Source: Fluviicola sp. (GTDB lineage: Bacteria > Bacteroidota > Bacteroidia > Flavobacteriales_D > Crocinitomicaceae). From it: DNA of 34,395 nt. The stretch is from assembly GCA_002734085.1 (NCBI GenBank), contig NVXV01000001.1, forward strand, positions 39,584 to 73,978, written 5' to 3'. The notes below the pieces were generated by a model. That model saw only the letters and a program-made list of their open reading frames with translations, was not told the DNA's origin and ran no database searches. This document shows, one piece after another, positions 18,001-25,823 of this stretch. The first letter of the stretch is position 1. Every line of letters begins with the position of its first letter. The translations under genes were made by a program, and so were the position numbers.

Positions 18001-19461
18001 AGCAGCATCATACCAGTTAAAGTCATAAGATGCTAACGGCGCCATATATGGTGTAATCTCAGAACCACCAGATGAAGTAGCAACTACATTAGAGTTTTCA
18101 TCTAAAATTTCATAAGAACACTCTCCATCGAAAGAGCCAGATGTCCAAACTGAAGTAATTGTTGACCCTTCTAAAACAGCAAAAGTTTCTGAATTAGTAG
18201 TCGCAGCCACATCAAATACAATAGCAGAAGTTCCATCTACAAAAATTTCAACACTTGCTCCATTCCAACCATCACCAAAAGAATCATCCCCTGATATAGT
18301 ATATGTATAAGAGCTACTTGGAGTAGCTGTTGCTTCTAAAAGAATACTAGCATCACCAGAACAAGCTGAAATATTATCATTAATAACAGTTGGCTCTAAT
18401 GGTACTGAGTTCGACATTGAAACTGTAACTGAAGAAGTGTTAGACCAACATTGTGTAGCCGGATCATAAGCTGCTACATAATATGTTCCTGAAGTTGTTG
18501 CAGGGTAAGGGGCAGTTGCTGGATCTGCTTGAGAAGTACCAGACATATTCGTACCTTGCCAGTAATATTCAATTCCAATTGGAGCAGCAGCAACAGTTAA
18601 ATTCGTTCCACCCGTCAATTCACAAGATGGATCTTCGTCCGGAACTGGTGCAGGAGGATCACTTGGAAGTACAAAGTTAGAAACTGTAATAGAAGAAGCT
18701 TCTGACCATGCATCAAGTGCTGGATCGTAAGCTCTAGCATAATAAGTTCCATTTGTAAAAACTGTATATGGAGCCGTTCCATCATCTGCAGTTGAAGTTC
18801 CAAACTCATCAGTACCTTGCCAATACCATTCAATTCCTGCAGGAGGTGTTCCTGCTAACGTCAAATCTGAACCTGTAGCACAAGATGGTGCTGCTGGGTC
18901 TTGATCAGGAGTTGGAGGAGTTGCTGGTTGTGCAATCACATTTACAGTGAAGTCAACAACTGAACCAAAAGCAAAGTTTGCACAAGGATCTAAAGGGTTT
19001 GTCCCCCCTTCTTCCTGAACAAATCGAACTCTCGTATTTCCAACTGTTGCAGTTTGTGGAATCGTGAATGTAAATGTCACAGGAGCATCCCATGGTGCTG
19101 TGCCTGGTGTTCCAGACGATTGTCCAATCGATTCAACTGCATCAAATACTTGATCTTGATTGTAATCGATCCAAACCTCACCTGCTCCATCATAATCAAA
19201 TCCGCAAGTTCCGAAAGTAACATCCACTGTATACTCTTGGCCAATGACCAAATCAACAGTAGTTGCCGTTTGATCTTCTACACCGAGAACCCCAGGGCAT
19301 CCAGTATAACTTATCGAGGTCGCATTCACCCCATTTAACGTAATACCTTCAATATTAGAATCTGCAGTGCTGGATGGCCCTCCCTCACAATACTGTGCGT
19401 TGACCACAAAACCACTACTCATCATCACAATTGAAAGAAATGATAGTAATTTTTTCTTCAT
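15052..19461 (-). CDS. Large multidomain secreted protein with T9SS sorting domain
   Basis: This 1469-residue cell-surface or secreted protein is exported by Sec and then the type IX system. Domains in order: signal peptide (1-22); a GEVED-type domain (about 25-175, with GEVWIDYNQDQVF); two tandem Ig-like repeats (about 185-355) with WYWQGT/YYWQGT and YYxxAYDP motifs; a DGWNGASVEIFVDG segment; then two copies of an Ig-like plus SprB-repeat module (SprB near 545-610 and 870-935, each with QDDNGDQS/EDDNGDQS); a fibronectin type III domain (about 936-1025); a MAM-like domain (about 1035-1185); two further Ig-like segments; and a T9SS type A sorting domain (about 1390-1469, FPNPATDVINI to FKVVIQ). 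Such proteins serve in adhesion, gliding or polymer binding. No enzymatic domain is visible. Its own terminator and -7 box suggest a single-gene unit. Confidence 0.9.
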   Translation of the reverse strand: MKKKLLSFLSIVMMSSGFVVNAQYCEGGPSSTADSNIEGITLNGVNATSISYTGCPGVLGVEDQTATTVDLVIGQEYTVDVTFGTCGFDYDGAGEVWIDYNQDQVFDAVESIGQSSGTPGTAPWDAPVTFTFTIPQTATVGNTRVRFVQEEGGTNPLDPCANFAFGSVVDFTVNVIAQPATPPTPDQDPAAPSCATGSDLTLAGTPPAGIEWYWQGTDEFGTSTADDGTAPYTVFTNGTYYARAYDPALDAWSEASSITVSNFVLPSDPPAPVPDEDPSCELTGGTNLTVAAAPIGIEYYWQGTNMSGTSQADPATAPYPATTSGTYYVAAYDPATQCWSNTSSVTVSMSNSVPLEPTVINDNISACSGDASILLEATATPSSSYTYTISGDDSFGDGWNGASVEIFVDGTSAIVFDVAATTNSETFAVLEGSTITSVWTSGSFDGECSYEILDENSNVVATSSGGSEITPYMAPLASYDFNWYDAASGGNLLGSGNTLEAVGTSVMPSATTGTYEFYVEQSNGCVSNRVLVTVIVSSVDVDLLAIDESCTDYQDGEIVIDNVNCGVAPFQFSIDGGSSFSNDLTGLSAGTYNVIVQDDNGDQSPTYTVEVDTMGTVIPGSPQYIQEEFPACTGDASVEVEVLGPATADSLPTTSAGGNGCGSGNMFDLTTNTNEVTVTDITVYPNATSSQNVTVYIKTTGGYAGSENAPGDWTLIGSYPINGTAGAPTMVDIDDFVIPNGTTYGVYVEYDAQYTNEPVGTLYSSPDLTLTVGAGHCSSFSGGIAGRAFNGTIHYVAAASTVVEWFDTSTATNSQGTGNPFETVGTGVMPSAVNGTYDFYAYSYLNGCYSDTGTLVQVVVSPLNVIIEGLETTCNGSATGSFVVTDTLCGATPFSYSVDGGAFGSIPTDLLPGQYSVIVEDDNGDQSVSYNFTVTDVPGPQDVMVNYTTDQGGEVGWNPGASETQWIVEWGAPGFTPGTGAEIGSTSVSDTFAIITGLMSNTEYDVYVSADCGSGTTNEWGSTSFITDCSVTLAPMIENFDNPSTWVSGTGFGNTGDTLSRCWDRNPGTGDFFWGVRTGTTGSGSTGPSSDVSGSGNYLFTEGSNGSTGDSAYVYSERVDLSTVTDPYLTFSYHMYGEDIDSLTVYASNDNGSTWNTIGNIYGEQQTANADAWLDTSLSLSAYANDIVSIAFLNTKGADFNSDLAIDEFSILPCIGDAGTDGSEDVCRLDTLVNLNDVITINQTLGGRWEFPLDQGLVVDDTMLYVLLLPTDSYQAYYIVPGACEEDTAFATINVFPPSSAGQNGSLNVCQNEPVNLFDGLNGNVDLGGTWYDPSDNPIAGSQPVASSIPGSFNFDYITSNGVCPADTALVEVIVAPDCDYLSLGEEKLNELTVFPNPATDVINIANPSNSESLRVEILDMNGRVVLTDAKALANATEGSIDVSQLVKGMYTLRVYNEEGQKTFKVVIQ

Positions 19462-19490
19462 AAACCTAGTTTTAATTTATTGTTAACACA

Positions 19491-19498
19491 CAAAAGTA
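19491..19498 (-). promoter_or_regulatory. -7 box (TACTTTTG) of the large T9SS cargo gene
   Basis: This perfect TAnnTTTG match on the minus strand lies 29 bases before the ATG at 19461. No TTG is visible at the expected upstream distance. Confidence 0.4.
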
Positions 19499-19627
19499 AG
19501 TCATATGCACTGAACATAAAAATAAATAAGGTGTTTATTTTATTCAAAAATAACTTTCGGTGATAAAAAGACAATCTATATTTAATGATTCTTCTATTCT
19601 TTACCAGAATAAAAAAACCTTAACTCA

Positions 19628-19661
19628 TTGATGTTAAACTACTCTTTTTTTACTAACTTTA
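19628..19661 (+). promoter_or_regulatory. Possible promoter of the 398-residue T9SS cargo gene
   Basis: TTG at 19628-19630 and the one-mismatch -7 box TAACTTTA at 19654-19661 are 23 bases apart, about 33 bases upstream of the ATG at 19695. The remainder of the 233-base divergent region is A/T-rich and otherwise featureless. Confidence 0.3.
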
Positions 19662-19694
19662 CTTTTATATTTAATTACGCTATATTCTACTATT

Positions 19695-20891
19695 ATGAAA
19701 ACATTTTTTATTTTATCTCTGATTCTATTTACGTTTGGCGCATATGCCCAGCAAAATATCACTTCGGTAAGTAACGGTCTAGCAACAGACCCATTTGTAT
19801 GGGACTGCACTTGTATTCCGCTTACTGGTGACAATATCACGATAAATCACGATATTCAAATGAACACCGATTGGTTGGTAAATGGCAGTGGGTCTATAAC
19901 AGTTTCGAATTCGGGAAGTTTAGTTGAAGATTCCGAACATAGAGGAATTCTTTTCGATGGTGGCGTTGTTTTTACAAATCATGGAACAACTGTAATGACC
20001 AATTTTGCTTTTGCTAATGGGGCTGAAGCACATAATCATGGTGCTTTGAGTTTGGATTCGGGGCTGTATGTTGATCAAAACTCAACCTTTATGAACCATG
20101 GTTTAGTGGAAGATATCGATAGCACTTATACTCAAGGAATGTTTATGAATGAAGGTACTTATGGCCCAGGTGACTTTTTAAATGAAGGAATGATGACAAA
20201 TACTGGTTATATCACCGCTGATTCTCTTTTAAATACTGGAACACTAAATACTAGCGCAGGAAATTTGACGATTTTAGATTTCGGAAACACAGGAACTCTT
20301 AATGTGACGGGTAGCTCTTACATTATAGTGACAGACGATTTTTGGAACTCGGGTCATCTTTATCTTGCTGCTGGAAGAGATATTAGAGTGGCGAACGACA
20401 TGTCTAATGCACATCAGTCTGGAACTGCTTCAATAGATAATGATGGTTTAATTGAAATAGCAAATGATTTTACTAACACAGACACGCTCAGAGGATCAGG
20501 CGTATTTTGTATTGCAAATAACAGCTTAAATACTGGAGATGTAAAAGAAACACTTGATATTTGTGATAACACAAGTGTGAGTCATTTTGATGCGAATACA
20601 GGTAATATTGAGCCAACTGTTACAAATTGTACCTCTGGTTGTTCCGTAGGAGTGGATGAAAACATTATAGCTAACAATGAAATATCTATATATCCTAATC
20701 CAGCATCAACTGTTCTAAACATTGAATCAAATGATGATTATCAAATGATGGTGGTTGATGTGATGGGCAACATCGTTTTAAATCAAAAAGTGGTAGAAAA
20801 GATTGATGTTAGTCATTTGAAGACGGGGGTATACTTTATAAGGTTTACTGGAAAAGCCGACACAAAAACGATGAAATTTATTAAAAAGTAA
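19695..20891 (+). CDS. Secreted beta-helix-like protein with T9SS sorting domain
   Basis: This 398-residue secreted protein has a signal peptide (about 1-18, ending GAYAQ). A repetitive middle (about 50-300) is built from short units with recurring N-x-G (LNTGTLN, GNTGTLNV, FMNEGTYG, FLNEGMMTNTGY), which suggests a right-handed beta-helix or solenoid. A C-terminal type A sorting domain (about 325-398, IYPNPASTVLNIE to KTMKFIKK) directs export through T9SS and surface attachment. No catalytic motif is evident, so it may bind carbohydrate or act as a surface structure. It is divergent from the large T9SS cargo gene and ends inside a hairpin that probably terminates it. Confidence 0.85.
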   Translation: MKTFFILSLILFTFGAYAQQNITSVSNGLATDPFVWDCTCIPLTGDNITINHDIQMNTDWLVNGSGSITVSNSGSLVEDSEHRGILFDGGVVFTNHGTTVMTNFAFANGAEAHNHGALSLDSGLYVDQNSTFMNHGLVEDIDSTYTQGMFMNEGTYGPGDFLNEGMMTNTGYITADSLLNTGTLNTSAGNLTILDFGNTGTLNVTGSSYIIVTDDFWNSGHLYLAAGRDIRVANDMSNAHQSGTASIDNDGLIEIANDFTNTDTLRGSGVFCIANNSLNTGDVKETLDICDNTSVSHFDANTGNIEPTVTNCTSGCSVGVDENIIANNEISIYPNPASTVLNIESNDDYQMMVVDVMGNIVLNQKVVEKIDVSHLKTGVYFIRFTGKADTKTMKFIKK

Positions 20892-20920
20892 GAACTCATA
20901 GAGTTGTTCTCCTTACTTTT
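20884..20920. terminator. Hairpin terminator between convergent genes
   Basis: AAAAGTAAG (20884-20892) pairs with CTTACTTTT (20912-20920), with an inner AACTC/GAGTT pair. T and A runs on opposite sides make it plausible in both directions. The 5' arm overlaps the stop codon of the 19695-20891 gene, and the hairpin lies 26 bases past the stop of the minus-strand gene. Confidence 0.6.
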
Positions 20921-20945
20921 CTAATAACATTGAGCTGATAAATCT

Positions 20946-22628
20946 TTACTTGCTTAATAGCTTGAAGTCAATTCTACGATTCACTTCTTTGCCGTACTGA
21001 TACTTATTAGACATAATCGGAAATTCTGAACCGTATCCTTTAAAAGATATTTGATTCTTAGAAACACCTTTTGTAATCAAATAATTATAAATCGCTTCAG
21101 ATCTCTGCTCGGAAAGTAAGAGGTTCAACTCTTCTAAGCCTGATTTATCCGTATGGCCTTGTATCTCCCCTTTTACCCTGGGATTTTCTTTTAAGAATTT
21201 TACCAGTTTGTCTAAATCCGACTGTGCCTCCTCTGGGACATCCACCATGTTTGGTTCATAATCTACAGAAGATATTGTCAAACTTGAACCCGTCTCGACA
21301 CTTTCTATATCATCAAACAACACCTCCAAAGTTTGTTGTTTATTCAAGTTATCCCCGTCCTCAGTAATTGGTTCACCGCCCGACTCTTCTATTAGCTTAG
21401 AATAATCCTCTTTCGCTTTATCAATAATCTTTACCTCTATCCTACGGTTTCCTTCTCGAGTAGAACTATACCTATTACTATATAAAGGTCTTTTTGGCCC
21501 ATAACCTTTGTATGTTATTCTATCTTGGTCTATCCCCTTACTTAGTAAAAAATCATATACGAATTTTGCTCTCTTTTTGGATAGTTCAATATTTTTTGAT
21601 GTAGAACCTACGTTATCCGTATAACCACCAAGCTCTACTTTTAATTCTGGTTGATCATTTAACGCTTTCAACAAATTGATTAAATCAACGTTTTCTTCAG
21701 GTCTTGAGAATGATGTTTGTCCAGAACCAAAGCTTACATTATGCAATACAATTGAAAAACCTACTGGCAAGCTCTCTGGAACATATACCAAATGTTCAAC
21801 ATCAACATACAATTCCGCTGAATCAATGTCTTTAGGCATCGGTGGACAAATGGCATTACCCAATGAGTCTGTAATCATCAGGTCTTCATAAGGTTCAAAA
21901 TCTTTGATCATTTCACGAATCTTCTGATATCTTGGGGAATTATTCGCACCATCTGTACCAAGGTCCCAATAGTTGATCGCTTCCCATTTGTCATAACCAC
22001 AAAACTGACGTAATGTTAGAGCTGCAAAAAGTCCTGACGCATGCCACCCATTCCAACAATGCATATAAACAGGACCAACTGTGTCATTAGTAGCAGCATT
22101 ATAAACTAATTTTAATGCTTCATAAATATGTTCTTTATCGAAATAATCGAGCTGATAATAATCTAAATCATTCCAACCTCCGTGTATACACCCACAAGTA
22201 TCGTTTAAAGGTGCTGTATCAAAGTTTTCTCGATATAGATAAATTGAAGCTGAAAATCCTTCTTGACATAAGTTTCGGATGCCATCATCAGGCAGTGGGT
22301 TGTGATTATTCCGTTTATTCTCTTTGTGAAAGTAATTATTTCCCCCTCCTCTATAAGCAACACCATGTAGAATAGGTCTTAAATTTCTTGTTCCGTACAA
22401 TGAATCGAAACCGTTTCCATAATTGTCCGTTATTTTATACATCAAGTCCTCCTCGACATATCTTTTTTTGTAAAACTCGGGAGTCAAATAAAAATCTGGA
22501 TCCAATGAAAGGATAGAATCTTTAAACTTTTCAGCTGGAGACTTTTCATCAATGCTAAGCGAATCATCTTGCGCAAATAACGTAAAACTTAATACTATCG
22601 GTAATAAAACAATTTTGAATTTCTGCAT
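20946..22628 (-). CDS. Phosphatase-like domain fused to two OmpA domains
   Basis: This 560-residue envelope protein has a signal peptide (1-20, ending LFAQ). Residues about 80-245 look like a dual-specificity/tyrosine phosphatase fold: LHGVAYRGGGNNYF, then GIRNLCQEGFSASIYL, then the P-loop VYMHCWNGWHASG. The cysteine (C191) is present, but the arginine expected at C+6 is alanine (A197), so normal phosphatase chemistry is unlikely. Two OmpA-type peptidoglycan-binding domains follow (about 285-402 and 448-560), each keeping the diaminopimelate-binding Asp and Arg (D338/R395 and D494/R551). It is likely periplasmic and bound to the cell wall, perhaps sensing or binding a phosphorylated ligand. 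It appears monocistronic, with a -7 box only four bases before the ATG. Confidence 0.75.
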   Translation of the reverse strand: MQKFKIVLLPIVLSFTLFAQDDSLSIDEKSPAEKFKDSILSLDPDFYLTPEFYKKRYVEEDLMYKITDNYGNGFDSLYGTRNLRPILHGVAYRGGGNNYFHKENKRNNHNPLPDDGIRNLCQEGFSASIYLYRENFDTAPLNDTCGCIHGGWNDLDYYQLDYFDKEHIYEALKLVYNAATNDTVGPVYMHCWNGWHASGLFAALTLRQFCGYDKWEAINYWDLGTDGANNSPRYQKIREMIKDFEPYEDLMITDSLGNAICPPMPKDIDSAELYVDVEHLVYVPESLPVGFSIVLHNVSFGSGQTSFSRPEENVDLINLLKALNDQPELKVELGGYTDNVGSTSKNIELSKKRAKFVYDFLLSKGIDQDRITYKGYGPKRPLYSNRYSSTREGNRRIEVKIIDKAKEDYSKLIEESGGEPITEDGDNLNKQQTLEVLFDDIESVETGSSLTISSVDYEPNMVDVPEEAQSDLDKLVKFLKENPRVKGEIQGHTDKSGLEELNLLLSEQRSEAIYNYLITKGVSKNQISFKGYGSEFPIMSNKYQYGKEVNRRIDFKLLSK

Positions 22629-22632
22629 ACAA

Positions 22633-22640
22633 CAAATTTA
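22633..22640 (-). promoter_or_regulatory. -7 box (TAAATTTG) of the phosphatase-OmpA gene
   Basis: This perfect TAnnTTTG match on the minus strand ends four bases before the ATG at 22628, implying a leaderless or near-leaderless transcript. No -33 TTG is visible at the expected distance. Confidence 0.4.
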
Positions 22641-22710
22641 TAGAGAAGATAATGTCATTTCTGTAAGAAACAGATTAGTTTTTCACACTGCAGCATTGAT
22701 AGTACAATTA

Positions 22711-23223
22711 TCAGTCCGCAAAAAGTGCTTTTAATTCAGTCGCCTCGCTTGGTTTCATTTTACCCGCTAAAATCAAACTCAACTGCTTCCTACGCAAAGC
22801 TCCTTCATACCTCTTTTTTTCCTCTTCAGTTTCTGGGGTTAGTTTAGGTACACTAATCGGCCCTCCATTTTGATCAACAGCTACAAACGTATAGATGGCT
22901 TCATTTCTCTTAACTCGTTTTCCAGAAACTTGATTTTCTACAAAAACATCAATGAAAACTTCCATAGAACTATTAAAAGCTCTGGAAACTTTAGCCTCTA
23001 ATGTCACAATTGAAGATTCTTTAATTGGTCGCCCGAATGAAACATTGTTCACAGACGCCGTAACTACGACCCTTCTACAGTGTCGCTGTGCTGCAACAGC
23101 AGCTGTAACATCCATCCAAGCTAATAATTGCCCACCAAATAAGTTTCCGTGGGGGTTTGTATCGTTAGGTAAAACAACCTTAGTAGCAATAGTTAGTGTA
23201 TCGGAAGGTGTTTTTGTATTCAT
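22711..23223 (-). CDS. Acyl-CoA thioesterase, hotdog fold (YciA/BACH type)
   Basis: This 170-residue cytoplasmic enzyme hydrolyses acyl-CoA thioesters to free acid and CoA, buffering CoA and acyl-CoA pools. The hotdog core carries the family signature NPHGNLFGGQLLAWMD (24-38), with the catalytic aspartate D38 at its end. It continues with VNNVSFGRPI and a YTFVAVD strand, and a charged helical tail follows. Length and motif match YciA/BACH-type thioesterases. Chain-length preference cannot be read from the sequence. The gene is divergent from hemJ across 136 bases and has its own -7 box. It is 82 bases upstream of the phosphatase-OmpA gene on the same strand, which has its own predicted promoter. 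Confidence 0.9.
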   Translation of the reverse strand: MNTKTPSDTLTIATKVVLPNDTNPHGNLFGGQLLAWMDVTAAVAAQRHCRRVVVTASVNNVSFGRPIKESSIVTLEAKVSRAFNSSMEVFIDVFVENQVSGKRVKRNEAIYTFVAVDQNGGPISVPKLTPETEEEKKRYEGALRRKQLSLILAGKMKPSEATELKALFAD

Positions 23224-23239
23224 TACAATCTTTTTTTTG

Positions 23240-23247
23240 CAAAGTTA
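23240..23247 (-). promoter_or_regulatory. -7 box (TAACTTTG) of the thioesterase gene
   Basis: This perfect TAnnTTTG match on the minus strand lies 16 bases before the ATG at 23223. No clear -33 box is seen. Confidence 0.45.
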
Positions 23248-23346
23248 AGGTTTAATCTGTAGCCGTTAAATTTTTAGATGTTAAATAGTCTCAAATGTAA
23301 ACAGGTCACCCTAAAGGGAGATAGCTTTTATTTCGATAGTTTTCTG

Positions 23347-23354
23347 TAGATTTG
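23347..23354 (+). promoter_or_regulatory. -7 box (TAGATTTG) of the hemJ-tatD-ansA operon
   Basis: This perfect TAnnTTTG match ends five bases before the ATG at 23360, so transcription would start at or next to the start codon. No -33 TTG is seen. Confidence 0.45.
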
Positions 23355-23359
23355 CACCC

Positions 23360-23899
23360 ATGAGCTTTGCAGTATTTAAGTCTTTGCATTTAATCTTTAT
23401 GGTGAGTTGGTTCGCTGGACTCTTCTATATTGTTCGCTTATTTATTTATCATACAGAAGCTCAGTTGAAACCAGAGAAAGAAAAGGAAATTCTATCAAAG
23501 CAATTTACCATCATGGAAAAGAAACTTTGGTGGATTATTACTACTCCTGCGATGATTTTAACGATCGCCTTTGGTGTTACCATGTTAATTTTACAGCCCT
23601 TTTACTTAAAAATGGAGTGGATGCAAATCAAACTTTCATTTGTTTTATTGCTTTTAGTTTATCATTTTGTTTGTCAACGAATTCTTTTCCAATTTAAAAA
23701 TGACACATTTAAATGGACATCAAATGGTTTGCGTGTCTGGAATGAAGTGGCAACTTTAGCATTGGTAGCGATTATTTTCTTGGCCATTATGCAAGATAGC
23801 ATGAATTGGATTAAAGGAACAGTTGGGTTTTTTGCAGTAGCGATTGCTTTAATGATAGGCATTAAAATATACAAAAGAATTAGAAAAAGAAATCTATGA
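23360..23899 (+). CDS. hemJ: HemJ-type protoporphyrinogen IX oxidase
   Basis: HemJ is the membrane enzyme that oxidises protoporphyrinogen IX to protoporphyrin IX late in haem synthesis, in organisms lacking HemG/HemY. The 179-residue product has four to five membrane helices and the family signature near the N-terminus (KSLHLIFMVSWFAGLFYIVR, with the haem-ligand candidate H10, then LFIYH). A second conserved block (NEVATLALVAIIFLA) lies towards the C-terminus. Length and topology fit HemJ. A more general CopD-like membrane protein is the alternative but is less likely given the signature. Its last four bases overlap the tatD start (ATGA), so the genes are cotranscribed, though tatD and ansA have no known haem role. 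Confidence 0.82.
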   Translation: MSFAVFKSLHLIFMVSWFAGLFYIVRLFIYHTEAQLKPEKEKEILSKQFTIMEKKLWWIITTPAMILTIAFGVTMLILQPFYLKMEWMQIKLSFVLLLLVYHFVCQRILFQFKNDTFKWTSNGLRVWNEVATLALVAIIFLAIMQDSMNWIKGTVGFFAVAIALMIGIKIYKRIRKRNL

Positions 23900-24672
23900 C
23901 CTATATTGACACACACGCACATTTGTATTCGGAACAATTTGATGAAGATCGCGACGAGATGATTCAACGTGCTTTTGATAGTGGTGTTAATAAACTTTTT
24001 TTACCGAATATCGACTTAGATTCAATAGAAGGAATGGAGGCTTTGGTGAAAAAATATCCTGGTCAATGTTACTCAATGATGGGAGTTCATCCATGTGATG
24101 TTGTAAAAGATTGGGAAGCTCAATTGGCCGAGACCAAAAAACATTTTATTAAAGGACATCATATTGCAATCGGTGAAATTGGAATAGACCTCTATTGGGA
24201 TAAAAGTTTACAGAAAGAGCAAACAGATGCTTTTACTGCTCAAATTCGATGGGCTAAAAGTGAGAAATTGCCAATCGTTATACATTGTCGCGATGCTTTT
24301 GATGAAATCTTTGACGCCATAGATAGAGAAAATGATGAAGAGTTATTTGGTGTATTTCATTGTTTTACTGGGTCTGAAGAACAAGCAAAAAGAATAATCA
24401 ATTACGGCGGTTTCAAACTCGGAATTGGCGGTGTTGTCACCTTTAAAAATAGTGGTTTGGATAAGAGTATTAAAAATATTTCATTGGATCATTTGGTTTT
24501 AGAAACAGATGCTCCCTACTTGGCTCCCGCTCCCTTTCGAGGCAAAAGAAATGAAAGTAGTTATATCCCAAAAATAGCTGAGAAACTTTCAGACATTCAT
24601 GGTATTAGTGAAGAAAAGGTGGGTGAAATTACAACAAAGAACGCATTAGAAATCTTCCAAATTAAGAATTAG
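23896..24672 (+). CDS. tatD: TatD-family metal-dependent hydrolase (DNase)
   Basis: This 258-residue cytoplasmic TIM-barrel hydrolase belongs to the TatD family, known as Mg-dependent 3'-5' exonucleases acting on DNA and in some cases RNA. Metal-binding motifs appear in order: DTHAHL (H7, H9), the GEIGIDLYWD block (Glu ligand), PIVIHCRDA, FHCFTGS and ETDAPYLAPAPFRGKRNE near the end (Asp ligand). Length matches the family at about 260. It starts inside the last codons of hemJ with an ATGA overlap and ends one base before ansA, so it is the middle gene of a three-gene operon. The exact nucleic-acid substrate is not evident. Confidence 0.93.
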   Translation: MTYIDTHAHLYSEQFDEDRDEMIQRAFDSGVNKLFLPNIDLDSIEGMEALVKKYPGQCYSMMGVHPCDVVKDWEAQLAETKKHFIKGHHIAIGEIGIDLYWDKSLQKEQTDAFTAQIRWAKSEKLPIVIHCRDAFDEIFDAIDRENDEELFGVFHCFTGSEEQAKRIINYGGFKLGIGGVVTFKNSGLDKSIKNISLDHLVLETDAPYLAPAPFRGKRNESSYIPKIAEKLSDIHGISEEKVGEITTKNALEIFQIKN

Positions 24673-24673
24673 A

Positions 24674-25696
24674 ATGGCACAGTCAAAAGTACTCATGATA
24701 TATACTGGAGGGACAATTGGAATGATTGAAGATCCAGAAACTGGGGTTTTAACTGCTTTCGATTTTAAACATCTCAACAATCAGATTCCTGAATTAAGCA
24801 GAATTAAAGTGGATTTGACCGCCATCTCTTTAGGCATGCCAATTGATTCATCAGATATGAATCCAACGATATGGCAAGATTTAGCCGAATTAGTAGCAAA
24901 CAGTTATGACCAATATGATGGTTTTGTAATACTTCACGGTTCCGATACAATGGCATATACGGCAAGTGCTTTAAGCTTTATGCTTCAAGGACTCCAAAAA
25001 CCAGTCATATTAACGGGGTCACAGCTACCCATTGGAACAATTCGAACGGATGGAAAAGAAAATTTAATCACATCTATCGAAATAGCAGCCAATAAAGACA
25101 AAAACGATGAGTCTATTGTTAAAGAGGTCGCTATCTATTTTGAATATGCCTTATATAGAGGAAACAGAACAACTAAAGTATCAGCGAACGCGTTTGAAGC
25201 CTTTTTATCTCCAAATTATCCTGAGCTTGCGGTTGCTGGTGTTGAAATTAATTACAAAACGAACGCTTTATTTCAATCCAGCCAAAAGGAACTTACACTT
25301 AATTGTGAGATGGATGATCGTGTAGCCCTACTAAAGATTTTCCCCGGATTTTCTACTAAAGTGTATAAAAGTCTTTTCGATAACAATAATGTGAAAGCAA
25401 TTGTACTCGAAACATTTGGTTCTGGAAATGCTCCAAACAATTCAGAATTTCATACAATCATAGAAGAGTATATCGAATCAGGTGGAATTGTGGTGAATAT
25501 AACACAGTGCTACACCGGCAGTGTTGAACAAGGAAAATATGCAAACAGCACTGTTTTTAATAAACTAGGCGTTATTAGTGGTAAAGATATGACTACTGAA
25601 ACAGCGATTACTAAAATAATGCATCTATTGGGAAATTTTACGGACAGAGATGAAATTATCAATCGTTTTAAAAATAATATAGCGGGAGAAATTTAA
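24674..25696 (+). CDS. ansA: Type I (cytoplasmic) L-asparaginase
   Basis: AnsA hydrolyses L-asparagine to aspartate and ammonia. The 340-residue product lacks a signal peptide, matching the cytoplasmic type I enzymes. The nucleophile motif YTGGTIGM gives T14. The second catalytic block reads LHGSDTMAYTASALSFML, with Ser90 where E. coli enzymes have threonine, and D91. The downstream TGSQLPIGTIRTDGKEN block supplies the catalytic lysine. Ser for Thr in the second motif is a conservative change and should allow activity. The C-terminal domain has the usual ETFGSGNAPN and TQCYTGSV motifs. The start lies one base past the tatD stop, so it is the last gene of the hemJ-tatD-ansA operon. No obvious terminator follows. 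Confidence 0.93.
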   Translation: MAQSKVLMIYTGGTIGMIEDPETGVLTAFDFKHLNNQIPELSRIKVDLTAISLGMPIDSSDMNPTIWQDLAELVANSYDQYDGFVILHGSDTMAYTASALSFMLQGLQKPVILTGSQLPIGTIRTDGKENLITSIEIAANKDKNDESIVKEVAIYFEYALYRGNRTTKVSANAFEAFLSPNYPELAVAGVEINYKTNALFQSSQKELTLNCEMDDRVALLKIFPGFSTKVYKSLFDNNNVKAIVLETFGSGNAPNNSEFHTIIEEYIESGGIVVNITQCYTGSVEQGKYANSTVFNKLGVISGKDMTTETAITKIMHLLGNFTDRDEIINRFKNNIAGEI

Positions 25697-25823
25697 GCTA
25701 AACGAGCTGCATTTAAACACTTAACTCAACAACTTTAACATATTATTAAGTTCGTTATCTTAATAATACTCAGATTAATATTTTTTTGTACTTTAGCCCA
25801 CCGAAAAGGAGTAAGTCCTTTAT

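Noticed and set aside
17157-18833. Several short frames on both strands within the large T9SS gene (for example 17157-17405, 18483-18680, 18615-18833)
   Set aside because: All lie wholly inside a continuous 1469-codon gene with clear domains and show repetitive low-complexity translations.
24938-24950. Ser90 in the second asparaginase motif considered as an inactivating change
   Set aside because: Serine is a conservative nucleophile replacement and all other catalytic motifs are intact, so it is probably a lineage variant.
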